Made by a program: the position numbers and the translations under genes. This document shows, piece after piece, positions 1-7,694 of a stretch of 64,000 bases of DNA. The stretch comes from Empedobacter sedimenti (lineage in GTDB: Bacteria > Bacteroidota > Bacteroidia > Flavobacteriales > Weeksellaceae): contig NZ_JASCQG010000010.1 in assembly GCF_030005555.1 (NCBI RefSeq), forward strand, positions 62,001-126,000. Reading direction: 5' to 3'. Each line of letters opens with the position of its first letter. The first letter of the stretch is position 1. The notes under the pieces are model-generated. The model did no database searches. It worked only from the letters and a program-made list of their open reading frames with translations, and was not told the DNA's origin.

Positions 1-1
1 C

Positions 2-574
2 GAAATTATACAAGAAGGAAATACGCCAAAGGGTATTTATTGTGTAATGAAAGGAACTGCAAAACTTTTCAAGATTGGTTTCAATGGAAAAGAGCAAATT
101 CTACGTTTTATTAATGAAGGTGATATAATTGGTTATCGTTCTATTTTGAGCCAAGAAGTTTTTGGAGCTTCTGCAACTGCAATGACGTCGATAGAAATCT
201 ATTATATTCCTGAAAAATTCTTCTTAAAATTATTAGAAGTTAATCCTAAATTAGCATTCAATATTTTGCAAAGAATTGCGAAAGATTTAGGTGAATATGC
301 ACGTACAATTACTTATTTAGCCCAAAAAACAGTTCGCGAGCGTTTAGCAGAAGTTTTAATTTTATTAGAAGGAAAGTTAGGAACGGACAAGGATGGTTTT
401 ATCAACATTTCGTTAACGCGAGAAGAAATGGCGAATTTGATTGGTACTGCAACAGAATCTGCAATTCGTTTGATTTCTGAATTTAAAACAGATGAGTTGA
501 TTGAAGTTGAAGGAAGAAAAATCAAAGTTTTAGATCACCAAAAATTAACTAAATTAGGTCACGTTATTTTATAA
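2..574 (+). CDS. Crp/Fnr family transcriptional regulator (5' end outside window)
   Basis: The reading frame is open from base 2, so the gene starts upstream of the window and only its C-terminal 190 residues are here. The visible part holds the end of a cyclic-nucleotide-binding-like beta barrel (IIQEGNTPKGIYCVMKGTAKLF, then GDIIGYRSIL), the long dimerisation helix, and a C-terminal winged helix-turn-helix (SLTREEMANLIGTATESAIRLISEF), which is the usual Crp/Fnr order. It is a DNA-binding activator or repressor. No FNR-type cysteine cluster is visible, but the N-terminus is missing, so the effector cannot be judged. It converges on the alkylation repair gene, with one hairpin terminator between them. 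Confidence 0.9.
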   Translation, partial: EIIQEGNTPKGIYCVMKGTAKLFKIGFNGKEQILRFINEGDIIGYRSILSQEVFGASATAMTSIEIYYIPEKFFLKLLEVNPKLAFNILQRIAKDLGEYARTITYLAQKTVRERLAEVLILLEGKLGTDKDGFINISLTREEMANLIGTATESAIRLISEFKTDELIEVEGRKIKVLDHQKLTKLGHVIL

Positions 575-593
575 AAAATATACTATATACAAT

Positions 594-623
594 AAAAAAA
601 GTCGCTTATATAGCGACTTTTTT
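594..623. terminator. Bidirectional terminator between crp-like gene and DNA alkylation repair gene
   Basis: The stem AGTCGC/GCGACT (600-605 with 613-618) is flanked by an A run on the left and a T run on the right. It can therefore act as an intrinsic terminator on both strands for the two convergent genes. Confidence 0.8.
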
Positions 624-632
624 ATTATCATT

Positions 633-1343
633 TTATTTCAACTTCATGTAATAATCTTTCAGTGTAGGATCCATTTTTTCTACTGCGTAACGTAAAGTTG
701 TTCGCGGCAATTTTAACGTATATTCATCTAAGAAATGAATTAACTTTTCATCATCTTTTTTACCCATTTCGCGTAACATCCATCCGTTTGCTTTGTGCAT
801 TAAATCATGTGGATGATTAAGATTTATCACTACAATTTCTGGCACAACATCCAATACTTTTTTCCGGATATAATAATTGGTTGAAACAATTGCGATTCGT
901 TTTTCCCACATATCATCGGATTGTGCTAAATCAAATAATAAATTTTCTTGATTATGATGAAAGCAATAATGCCCCAAAATATTATAACAACTTGTGTCTA
1001 CCAAATCCCAGTTATTAATGTAAGTAGTATTAGATAAATAAAAATCTACAATACGCTTTTGCTCATCAATATCTTTTGATTTTTGATATTTTGAAACTAA
1101 CATCAACAATGCTGTCAAACGGTATTCGTGAATGGTTGATTGTAACAACTCTTTGAGTTCATCTAAAGAAATAGCCAAATAAAACTCTTTTGCTACCAAT
1201 CGCTGATTAGGAACTGTAATTCCCAAAAACTGATCACCTTCACCATACTCGCCTTTACCTGTCTTGAAAAAGCGCTTCATAATTTCTGCTTTACCTTCTT
1301 CAACTAAATCTTGCAATGAGTTTCTTACTTGATTTACAACCAT
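633..1343 (-). CDS. DNA alkylation repair protein (AlkC/AlkD-like HEAT-repeat glycosylase)
   Basis: The 236-residue all-helical protein matches the AlkD superfamily, DNA glycosylases that remove N3/N7-alkylated purines using stacked HEAT-like repeats. Recognisable family segments are GITVPNQRLVAKEF near residue 42, NNWDLVDTSCYNILG near residue 110, DDMWEKRIAIVSTNYYIRK near residue 142, HKANGWMLREMGKKD near residue 182 and LPRTTLRYAVEKM near residue 212. The Trp/Asp pair in NWDLVD and the Arg of EKRIA are the positions expected to line the DNA cleft. It is a single-gene unit between two terminators. The annotation is by family recognition; substrate range cannot be read from sequence. Confidence 0.9.
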   Translation of the reverse strand: MVVNQVRNSLQDLVEEGKAEIMKRFFKTGKGEYGEGDQFLGITVPNQRLVAKEFYLAISLDELKELLQSTIHEYRLTALLMLVSKYQKSKDIDEQKRIVDFYLSNTTYINNWDLVDTSCYNILGHYCFHHNQENLLFDLAQSDDMWEKRIAIVSTNYYIRKKVLDVVPEIVVINLNHPHDLMHKANGWMLREMGKKDDEKLIHFLDEYTLKLPRTTLRYAVEKMDPTLKDYYMKLK

Positions 1344-1370
1344 AATTATTAAATTAATACTGAAGTTAAC

Positions 1371-1409
1371 AAAAAAAAAGAGTTCAATAGCTCGAACTCT
1401 TTTTTTTTT
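1371..1409 (-). terminator. Intrinsic terminator of hflX
   Basis: The seven-base stem AGAGTTC/GAACTCT (1379-1385 with 1394-1400) has an A run on its left side, which reads as a U tract on the minus strand 24 bp after the hflX stop codon. The T run on the right would also make it work on the plus strand. Confidence 0.75.
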
Positions 1410-1423
1410 ATTTATTGAATATC

Positions 1424-2644
1424 TTATTCTTCTGTTTCTTCCTCCTCATCATAATACTGAAAAAGGAAATTATTGTAAGGAAAACGTTTTGTGTGAATAT
1501 TTTTCACTTCTTCATAAATTGTTTTGCGTAGCTCCTCTAAATTATCTTTTTCTGTTGCAGAAATAAATAATGTTGGATAATCTGTCTTAGCAAACCAAGT
1601 ACGTTTCCAATCTTCAAGCGAATAATTTTCGAATTTCTTTTCAGTCAAATCATCATCATCTTGTTTAACATACGAAAAATTATCTATTTTATTAAAAACC
1701 ATCACAGTAGGCTTTTCTTTAGATTCTATTTCGGCTAAAATTTGATTCACAGAATTGACATGATCCTCAAAACTTGGATGCGAAATATCTACAACATGCA
1801 CCAACAAATCTGCTTCACGAACCTCATCTAACGTAGATTTAAAAGACTCTACTAATTGAGTTGGCAACTTGCGAATAAATCCTACTGTATCCGTTAATAA
1901 AAAAGGCAAATTACCAATTACAACCTTACGAACTGTTGTATCTAATGTCGCAAATAATTTATTTTCAGCAAAAACCTCTGACTTAGATAAAACATTCATT
2001 AACGTAGATTTACCCACATTTGTATAACCAACTAAAGAAACACGAACCAATTGTCCACGATTCTTACGTTGAGTAGCCATTTGTTTATCAATACCTTTCA
2101 GTTTCTCTTTCAGTAATGTGATACGATCACGAATAATACGTCTATCCGTTTCAATTTCCGTTTCTCCAGGCCCACGCATACCAATACCTCCACGCTGACG
2201 CTCTAAATGGGTCCACATACGTGTTAATCGTGGTAATAAATATTGATATTGTGCCAACTCTACTTGCGTACGCGCATATGAAGTTTGCGCACGTTGAGCA
2301 AAAATATCTAAAATCAACTGTGTTCTATCAATAATTTTTCGATTCACCACTTTCTCAATATTTTTCAATTGAGAAGGAGTTAATTCGTCATCAAAAATAA
2401 CCGTATCTATATCATACTCTTCTACAAAAGCTGTGATTTCATCTAACTTTCCGCTTCCTACAAAAAATTTAGAATCTGGTCGATCCATTTTTTGAGTAAA
2501 ACGTTCTCCAACTGTAGCTCCTGCTGTATAAGCTAAGAACTCCAATTCGTCCATGTATTCAGTCAGTTTTTCCTCAGATTGTTCACGAGTGATCAATCCT
2601 ACTAAAACAACTTTTTCGTATTGTGTTTCTTGTTTTTCTAACAT
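1424..2644 (-). CDS. hflX: GTPase HflX
   Basis: HflX is a ribosome-associated translational GTPase that splits stalled or hibernating ribosomes, known mainly from heat-stress work in other bacteria. The 406-residue protein has the N-terminal HflX domain (VGSGKLDEI near residue 62, the glycine-rich linker RQRGGIGMRGPGETEIETDRR near 149-169) and then a G domain: P-loop GYTNVGKS (206-213), TLDTT (233-237), DTVG (252-255) and NKID (about 318). The acidic C-terminal tail (DEEEETEE) is unremarkable. A TATTTTTG -7 box sits only 9 bp before the ATG, so the mRNA leader would be very short. It is divergent from the his operon. Confidence 0.96.
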   Translation of the reverse strand: MLEKQETQYEKVVLVGLITREQSEEKLTEYMDELEFLAYTAGATVGERFTQKMDRPDSKFFVGSGKLDEITAFVEEYDIDTVIFDDELTPSQLKNIEKVVNRKIIDRTQLILDIFAQRAQTSYARTQVELAQYQYLLPRLTRMWTHLERQRGGIGMRGPGETEIETDRRIIRDRITLLKEKLKGIDKQMATQRKNRGQLVRVSLVGYTNVGKSTLMNVLSKSEVFAENKLFATLDTTVRKVVIGNLPFLLTDTVGFIRKLPTQLVESFKSTLDEVREADLLVHVVDISHPSFEDHVNSVNQILAEIESKEKPTVMVFNKIDNFSYVKQDDDDLTEKKFENYSLEDWKRTWFAKTDYPTLFISATEKDNLEELRKTIYEEVKNIHTKRFPYNNFLFQYYDEEEETEE

Positions 2645-2653
2645 ATATTACTG

Positions 2654-2661
2654 CAAAAATA
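2654..2661 (-). promoter_or_regulatory. Putative -7 promoter box for hflX
   Basis: On the minus strand the sequence is TATTTTTG, an exact match to the Bacteroidota -7 consensus TAnnTTTG. It lies 9 bp before the hflX start codon. No clear TTG is seen at the expected upstream distance. Confidence 0.45.
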
Positions 2662-2820
2662 AAGTAAAGTTTTTGATGTAACAGAACTTTAGTAAAAATC
2701 TTGCCATTTTATAGATTTAATCAAAATCAATTACAAATTAACCTTTTTTAAAATTATTTAGAACAAAAAAGCTATTACATTTCAATAAAACTAAACTTTT
2801 TCTTTTTTTTAAATTATTCA

Positions 2821-2850
2821 TTGTCAATTGAAATATACTTTATAAATTTG
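2821..2850 (+). promoter_or_regulatory. Promoter of the his operon
   Basis: TTG at 2821-2823, a 19-bp spacer, then TAAATTTG at 2843-2850 fit the Bacteroidota sigma-factor consensus TTG-N19-TAnnTTTG. Transcription would start a few bases after 2850, putting the leader-peptide ATG (2870) about 12-15 nt into the mRNA. Confidence 0.75.
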
Positions 2851-2869
2851 TTTCAACAAAAAAGTAAAA

Positions 2870-2926
2870 ATGTACACAATTCAGTTCCATCATCATCATT
2901 ATCATACTTGCACTCAAGCGAGCTGA
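2870..2926 (+). CDS. hisL: his operon leader peptide (histidine attenuator)
   Basis: This short frame encodes MYTIQFHHHHYHTCTQAS and a TGA stop. Five of its 18 residues are His, four in a row followed by Tyr-His, which is the hallmark of a his attenuation leader. It begins just after the promoter and ends 31 nt before the attenuator stem. Family knowledge: when charged tRNA-His is scarce the ribosome stalls on the His codons and an antiterminator forms. Here the antiterminator's 5' strand (2912-2920) is the last part of the leader frame, so a ribosome finishing at the stop codon would mask it, while one stalled on the His run (2888-2905) would leave it free. The name hisL is by function; no sequence homology to the enterobacterial leader is implied. 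Confidence 0.88.
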   Translation: MYTIQFHHHHYHTCTQAS

Positions 2927-2972
2927 TTGTGATATGGACATGTGTCAATGATATATCAAATCCCGTTTGAGT
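2912..2972 (+). promoter_or_regulatory. Antiterminator pairing of the his leader
   Basis: ACTCAAGCG at 2912-2920 can pair with CGTTTGAGT at 2964-2972 (nine pairs, one of them G-U). The second segment is also the 5' strand and loop of the terminator, so the two structures exclude each other, as attenuation requires. Confidence 0.7.
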
Positions 2973-2993
2973 AAATCGAACGGGATTTTTTTA
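2958..2993 (+). terminator. his attenuator (intrinsic terminator upstream of hisG)
   Basis: AAATCCCGTT (2958-2967) pairs with AACGGGATTT (2979-2988) around a short loop and is followed by a T run. It lies between the leader peptide and hisG (start 3052), where it can stop transcription before the structural genes. Confidence 0.88.
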
Positions 2994-3029
2994 TTCTTTC
3001 AAATTAAAAACTTTTCGATTTACTCAAAC
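2965..3029 (+). promoter_or_regulatory. Second long inverted repeat in the his leader
   Basis: GTTTGAGTAAATCGAA (2965-2980) is perfectly complementary to TTCGATTTACTCAAAC (3014-3029). This 16-bp pairing uses the attenuator's 5' strand and loop and ends 22 nt before the hisG start codon. It can only form in transcripts that have already passed the attenuator. The pairing is direct observation; its role is unknown. Confidence 0.7.
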
Positions 3030-3051
3030 TTAAAAATATAAAATACTATAA

Positions 3052-3909
3052 ATGAGTAAATTAAAAATAGCCATTCAGAAAAGTGGTCGATTAAGTGAAA
3101 AATCACTCGAATTATTAAAAGATTGCGGGATTAAAATCTCAACAAGTAATCGAAAACTAAGAACAGAATCTCCAAATTTCCCTATCGAAGTTTTATTTTT
3201 ACGCGACGATGATATTCCTCAATATGTAGAGCAAGGCGTTGCTGACATCGGAATTTTAGGTGAAAATGAAGTATGGGAAAAAGATAAAGATGTTGCACAA
3301 ATTCGTCAATTAGGATTTGCAGCATGCAAATTATGTTTAGCTATTCCTAAAGATGAAATTTATACTGATTTAAGTTATTTTCAGGATAAAAAAATCGCGA
3401 CTTCTTATCCGAAAATTCTTCAAAAATTCTTCGACGAGAAAGAAATCAATGTCAAAATTGAAGAAATTGGCGGAAGCGTAGAAATTGCGCCAAGTATTGG
3501 TCTTGCAAATGCTATTTTTGATATTGTGTCTACAGGTTCTACTCTACTTACAAACGGTTTGAAACAAGTTGAAACTGTTGTTGAATCTCAAGCTGTTTTA
3601 ATTGCAAATAAAAATCTTGACGCTGAAAAACAAGCTATTGTAGATCGTCTTTTATTCAGAATTGAAGCAGTAAAACAATCTTCTGAGAATAAATACATTT
3701 TATTAAATGCACCAAACGAAAAACTAGAAGAAATCATTGCTTTATTACCTGGAATGAAATCTCCAACCGTTTTACCATTGGCCGAAGAAGGGTGGTCATC
3801 TATCCACACCGTCATTAAAGAAGATACTTTTTGGGACATCATCGAACAATTGAAAGCTTTAGGTGCCGAAGGAATTTTAGTGTTAGAAATTGAGAAAATG
3901 ATTTTATAA
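3052..3909 (+). CDS. hisG: ATP phosphoribosyltransferase, long form
   Basis: HisG catalyses the first committed step of histidine synthesis: PRPP plus ATP gives phosphoribosyl-ATP. The 285-residue length is that of the long, hexameric form with a C-terminal ACT-like regulatory domain; the short form, which needs HisZ, is about 200 residues. Visible landmarks are LKIAIQKSGRLSEKSLELLKDCGI at the N-terminus, DIGILGENE near residue 71, the PRPP-binding stretch DIVSTGSTLLTNGL near residue 158, and the C-terminal domain with PGMKSPTVLPL and a closing beta strand. It is the first structural gene after the attenuator. The long form is normally inhibited by histidine, giving a second level of control. 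Confidence 0.97.
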   Translation: MSKLKIAIQKSGRLSEKSLELLKDCGIKISTSNRKLRTESPNFPIEVLFLRDDDIPQYVEQGVADIGILGENEVWEKDKDVAQIRQLGFAACKLCLAIPKDEIYTDLSYFQDKKIATSYPKILQKFFDEKEINVKIEEIGGSVEIAPSIGLANAIFDIVSTGSTLLTNGLKQVETVVESQAVLIANKNLDAEKQAIVDRLLFRIEAVKQSSENKYILLNAPNEKLEEIIALLPGMKSPTVLPLAEEGWSSIHTVIKEDTFWDIIEQLKALGAEGILVLEIEKMIL

Positions 3910-3914
3910 TTTTT

Positions 3915-3975
3915 GATTGACGATTTACAATTTACGATTGAATCGTAATTCGTAATTCTAAAATCGTAATTCGTA
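3915..3975 (+). repeat. Heptad repeat island 1 (hisG-hisD spacer)
   Basis: The spacer is almost entirely in-phase 7-nt units. The forward arm is GATTGAC, GATTTAC, AATTTAC, GATTGAA (3915-3942). The reverse arm is AATCGTA, ATTCGTA, ATTCTAA, AATCGTA, ATTCGTA (3941-3975). The arms are complementary (AATCGTA is the reverse complement of TACGATT), with TTACGATT/AATCGTAA at the junction, so the spacer RNA should fold into a hairpin. Confidence 0.9.
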
Positions 3976-3980
3976 ACAAA

Positions 3981-5267
3981 ATGCAAACATACATTAACCC
4001 TCAACTTTCGGATTGGTCAGACTTAACGGCTCGACCAACGAAAGAAGCACAAGATTTACAAAAGATCGTTTTAGATGTTTTTGGAAAGATTCAAACCAAA
4101 AAAGATCAAGCTTTAATTGATTTTACCGAACAATTTGACAAAGTTAAATTAACTTCTTTGGAAGTTGCTACAGAAGAAATTGAAGAAGCAAAAAGCTTAA
4201 TTTCTGAAGAATTGAAACAAGCGATCCAATTAGCCGCTTCGAATATTGAGAAATTTCACGCTGCTCAACGAGAAGAAATTCAAACCATTGAAACAACGAA
4301 AGGTGTGAATTGTTGGAGAGAATCTCGCGGAATTGAAAATGTTGGAATTTACATTCCTGGTGGAACAGCTCCTTTATTTTCTACAACGTTAATGTTAGGA
4401 ATTCCTGCAAAATTGGCGGGTTGTCAAAATATTATTTTATGTACGCCTCCTAACAAAGAAGGAAAAATTCACCCAGCAATATTATATACTGCGAACTTAA
4501 TCGGAATTGAGAAAATCTACAAAATCGGTGGAATTCAAGCGATTGGCGCATTAACTTTTGGAACAGAAACCATTCAGAAAGTCGATAAAATATTCGGTCC
4601 TGGAAATCAATATGTAACTGCTGCAAAACAAGTTGCTCAAAATTTTGGCGTTGCGATTGATATGCCCGCTGGTCCAAGCGAAGTTTTAGTGATTGCAGAT
4701 GAAACCTCTGTTCCTAAATATGTTGCTGCTGATTTATTATCACAAGCTGAACACGGAATTGATTCTCAAGTGATTTTATTAACAACAAGTGAAAAAATTC
4801 TAACTGAAACCATTGTAGAAATTAATGCTCAACTAAAAGTTCTTCCAAGAAAAGAATTAGCTGCTCAAGCTTTAGAAAATTCAAGAGGAATTGTATTGAA
4901 TTCTATCAATGAATGCGTAAGTTTTTCTAATATTTATGCACCAGAGCACTTAATCTTTGCTTGCGAAACAGCTGAAGAATATATTGATAAAATCATCAAT
5001 GCAGGTTCTGTTTTCTTAGGAAATTATTCGTGCGAATCGGCAGGAGATTATGCGTCAGGAACTAATCATACCTTACCAACAAATGGTTATGCGAAAAACT
5101 ATTCGGGCGTCTCTTTGGACAGTTTCATCAAGAAAATCACGTTTCAGAAATTAACAGCAGAGGGAATTCAAAACATTGGTCCAGCAATCGAATTAATGGC
5201 GGAAGCCGAAGAATTATTTGCGCACAAAAATGCAGTGACTTTAAGACTAAATGATCTAAAATCGTAA
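3981..5267 (+). CDS. hisD: Histidinol dehydrogenase
   Basis: HisD oxidises L-histidinol to L-histidine in two NAD-dependent steps, the last reactions of the pathway, with a bound zinc ion. The 428-residue protein is of normal length and shows family signatures: YIPGGTAPLFSTTLML near residue 120, the stretch from KVDKIFGPGNQYVTAAK to MPAGPSEVLVIADE, LLSQAEHGIDSQ (conserved His and Gln), YAPEHLIF, and SAGDYASGTNHTLPTNGYA. The last codons (CTA AAA TCG TAA) are part of heptad island 2, so the C-terminal residues come from repeat sequence. Second gene of the his operon. Confidence 0.97.
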   Translation: MQTYINPQLSDWSDLTARPTKEAQDLQKIVLDVFGKIQTKKDQALIDFTEQFDKVKLTSLEVATEEIEEAKSLISEELKQAIQLAASNIEKFHAAQREEIQTIETTKGVNCWRESRGIENVGIYIPGGTAPLFSTTLMLGIPAKLAGCQNIILCTPPNKEGKIHPAILYTANLIGIEKIYKIGGIQAIGALTFGTETIQKVDKIFGPGNQYVTAAKQVAQNFGVAIDMPAGPSEVLVIADETSVPKYVAADLLSQAEHGIDSQVILLTTSEKILTETIVEINAQLKVLPRKELAAQALENSRGIVLNSINECVSFSNIYAPEHLIFACETAEEYIDKIINAGSVFLGNYSCESAGDYASGTNHTLPTNGYAKNYSGVSLDSFIKKITFQKLTAEGIQNIGPAIELMAEAEELFAHKNAVTLRLNDLKS

Positions 5268-5287
5268 ATCGTAATTCAAAAATTGTA
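5253..5287 (+). repeat. Heptad repeat island 2 (hisD-hisC spacer, reverse arm only)
   Basis: Five in-phase heptads GATCTAA, AATCGTA, AATCGTA, ATTCAAA, AATTGTA run from inside the end of hisD to 2 nt before the hisC ATG. Unlike the other islands there is no forward (GATT) arm, so it cannot form its own hairpin. Confidence 0.85.
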
Positions 5288-5288
5288 A

Positions 5289-6335
5289 ATGAATACATTC
5301 AACATAAACAATATCATTCGTCCCAACGTAAAAGCAATGAAAGCGTATTCATCGGCTCGTGACGAATTTCAAGAAATAAATTACGATTTCGTTTTCTTAG
5401 ATGCAAACGAAAATCCGTTCAATAATGGATTAAATCGTTATCCAGATCCTTTGCAGCGCAATGTAAAATCGATTTTAAGTGAGTTGAAAAACTTTCCTGC
5501 GAATCAGATTTTATTAGGAAATGGCAGCGATGAAGTGTTGGATTTAATTTTTCGTGCCTTCTGCGAACCGAATCAAGATAATGTTATTGCGATTTCTCCT
5601 TCTTATGGAATGTACGGAGTTTTAGCTAATCTAAATGCAATTGAATACCGCAAATCATTATTAAACGAAGCCGATTTCCAACCTAACATCGAAGATATTT
5701 TCTCAAAAATTGATGACAACACAAAAATGATTTTCTTGTGTTCTCCGAACAATCCTACGGGAGAAATTATCAAAAGAGATTCGATTTTAGAAATTGTAAA
5801 ACGTTTCAATGGTTTAGTCATTATCGACGAAGCGTATATTGATTTTGCAAGTGAACCGTCTTTGATTGAAGAAATCAACAATTATCCTAACATAATCGTA
5901 ACGCAAACTCTATCGAAAGCCGTTGGTTTAGCCGGAATCCGTTTAGGAATTTTATATGCATCTAAAGAAATTGTTGATGTTTTAAATAAAATCAAACCTC
6001 CTTATAATATTAACCAATTAACGCAATTAAAAGCGATTGAAATTTTAAGCGATTACGATAAAGTGGTAGCTGCAACAAATACTATTATTCAACAAAAAGA
6101 AGTTTTAGAAAATGCTTTAACTGAGATTTCATTTGTAGAGAAAATATATCCAAGCGATGCCAATTTCATTTTAATTAAAGTAGATAATGCGAACGAACGT
6201 TACAATCAATTGGTTGAAAAAGGAATTGTTATTCGTAACCGAAACAACGATGATTTATGCAAGAATTGCTTACGTATAACTGTTGGAACGGAACTTGAAA
6301 ATCAGAAATTAACACAAACACTTAAAACAATATAA
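5289..6335 (+). CDS. hisC: Histidinol-phosphate aminotransferase
   Basis: HisC is a PLP enzyme of aminotransferase class I/II that converts imidazole-acetol phosphate and glutamate to histidinol phosphate. The 348-residue protein has FLDANENPF near residue 36, LLGNGSDEVLDLIFRAF near residue 75, SPNNPTGE near residue 151, IIDEAYIDF near residue 177 and the PLP-lysine motif TQTLSKAVGLAGIRLG near residue 205. A short C-terminus ends in LRITVGT followed by about 15 residues, as usual. The start codon follows heptad island 2 with 1 nt between. Confidence 0.97.
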   Translation: MNTFNINNIIRPNVKAMKAYSSARDEFQEINYDFVFLDANENPFNNGLNRYPDPLQRNVKSILSELKNFPANQILLGNGSDEVLDLIFRAFCEPNQDNVIAISPSYGMYGVLANLNAIEYRKSLLNEADFQPNIEDIFSKIDDNTKMIFLCSPNNPTGEIIKRDSILEIVKRFNGLVIIDEAYIDFASEPSLIEEINNYPNIIVTQTLSKAVGLAGIRLGILYASKEIVDVLNKIKPPYNINQLTQLKAIEILSDYDKVVAATNTIIQQKEVLENALTEISFVEKIYPSDANFILIKVDNANERYNQLVEKGIVIRNRNNDDLCKNCLRITVGTELENQKLTQTLKTI

Positions 6336-6340
6336 TTTAT

Positions 6341-6464
6341 GATTGGTGAATTACGAAGAATTATTTACGATTGTTGATAGACGATTTACGATTCTCTATA
6401 ATGGTAAATCTAAAATACTAACTCGTAAATTCTTTTAATCGTAAATCAAAAATCGTAAATCGTA
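6341..6464 (+). repeat. Heptad repeat island 3 (hisC-hisB spacer)
   Basis: Forward arm 6341-6396 has eight in-phase heptads, including GATTGGT, GAATTAC, TATTTAC, GATTGTT, GATAGAC and GATTTAC. Reverse arm 6400-6464 includes AATGGTA, AATCTAA, AATACTA, ACTCGTA, AATCAAA and AATCGTA (twice at the end), with a 2-nt phase slip at 6435. It fills most of the 142-nt spacer. Confidence 0.9.
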
Positions 6465-6477
6465 CATTAATTAAATT

Positions 6478-7611
6478 ATGAAAAAAATACTATTCATAGA
6501 CCGCGATGGAACAATGATTTTAGAGCCAGAAGATTATCAAGTTGATAACTTTTCGAAATTAGAATTCTATCCAGAAGCATTTACTTATTTAGGTAAAATT
6601 GCGAAAGAATTGGATTACGAATTGGCGATGGTAACCAACCAAGACGGTTTGGGAACACCTGCAAATCCGGAAGAATTGTTTTGGCCAATACAGAATTTCG
6701 TGGTAAAAGCTTTTGAAAATGAAGGCGTGAAGTTCACAGATATTTACATTGACAAAACTTTTGCGCACGAAAATGCACCAACACGTAAACCAGGAACAGC
6801 TTTATTGACGAAATACATCAATAATCCTGAATATGATTTAACTAATTCGTTTGTGATTGGTGATCGTATCACGGATGTTAAATTGGCTCAAAATCTTGGC
6901 GGAAAAGGAATTTTTATTGCAAATGATGAAGCTTTAGGCGCAGAAGAAATTAACGATAACGAAGGTTTGAATGATGCCATAGCTTTAAAAACAACTTCTT
7001 GGAAAGAGATTTATGAGTTCTTAAAACTTCAAAATCGTACCGCTTCTATCGTTCGAAACACCAATGAAACGAAAATCAAAATCGATTTAAATCTTGACGG
7101 AACTGGAAAATCGGATATTTCCACGGGTTTACACTTTTTCGATCACATGTTGGATCAAATTGCGCGTCACGGACAAATGGATTTAGTGATAAAAGTTGAT
7201 GGCGATTTAGAAGTTGACGAACACCACACGATTGAAGATACGGCGATTGCTTTGGGCGAAGTTTTTGGACAAGCTTTAGGCAATAAATTAGGTATCGAGC
7301 GTTACGGTTTTACATTGCCAATGGACGATTGTTTGGCGCAAGCAGCGATTGATTTTGGTGGAAGAAATTGGTTGGTCTGGGAAGCGGATTTTAAACGAGA
7401 AATGATTGGTCAAATGCCAACTGAAATGTTTTATCACTTCTTCAAATCATTTACGGACGGAGCAAAAGCCAACTTAAATATCAAAGCAGAAGGTACAAAT
7501 GAGCACCATAAAATCGAAGCGATTTTCAAAGCATTTGCCAAAGCGATTAAAGTGGCGGTGAAACGCGATCCAGAAAAAATGATTTTACCATCGACGAAAG
7601 GAATGTTATAA
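6478..7611 (+). CDS. hisB: Bifunctional histidinol-phosphatase / imidazoleglycerol-phosphate dehydratase
   Basis: The 377-residue protein fuses two activities. Residues 1-165 are a HAD phosphatase (FIDRDGT with Asp8 and Asp10; [31 protein letters not shown]) that converts histidinol phosphate to histidinol. From about residue 188 to the end is the manganese-dependent dehydratase ([57 protein letters not shown]). The zinc-binding Cys/His loop of the enterobacterial phosphatase domain is absent; the corresponding loop is [12 protein letters not shown]. Fusion of these two domains is common in Bacteroidota. It lies between heptad islands 3 and 4. Confidence 0.97.
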   Translation: MKKILFIDRDGTMILEPEDYQVDNFSKLEFYPEAFTYLGKIAKELDYELAMVTNQDGLGTPANPEELFWPIQNFVVKAFENEGVKFTDIYIDKTFAHENAPTRKPGTALLTKYINNPEYDLTNSFVIGDRITDVKLAQNLGGKGIFIANDEALGAEEINDNEGLNDAIALKTTSWKEIYEFLKLQNRTASIVRNTNETKIKIDLNLDGTGKSDISTGLHFFDHMLDQIARHGQMDLVIKVDGDLEVDEHHTIEDTAIALGEVFGQALGNKLGIERYGFTLPMDDCLAQAAIDFGGRNWLVWEADFKREMIGQMPTEMFYHFFKSFTDGAKANLNIKAEGTNEHHKIEAIFKAFAKAIKVAVKRDPEKMILPSTKGML

Positions 7612-7617
7612 ATTTTA

Positions 7618-7690
7618 GATTGTAGAATTACGATTGACGATTATTTTGATTTTAAAATCGTAAATCTAAAATCTGAATTCGTAAATCAAA
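7618..7690 (+). repeat. Heptad repeat island 4 (hisB-hisH spacer)
   Basis: Forward arm: GATTGTA, GAATTAC, GATTGAC, GATTATT (7618-7645). Reverse arm: AATCGTA, AATCTAA, AATCTGA, ATTCGTA, AATCAAA (7656-7690), all in phase. It ends 4 nt before the hisH ATG. Confidence 0.9.
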
Positions 7691-7694
7691 ATAT

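Noticed and set aside
2888-2905. His codons as a metal-binding peptide
   Set aside because: Position directly between a promoter and an attenuator of the his operon explains the His run fully.
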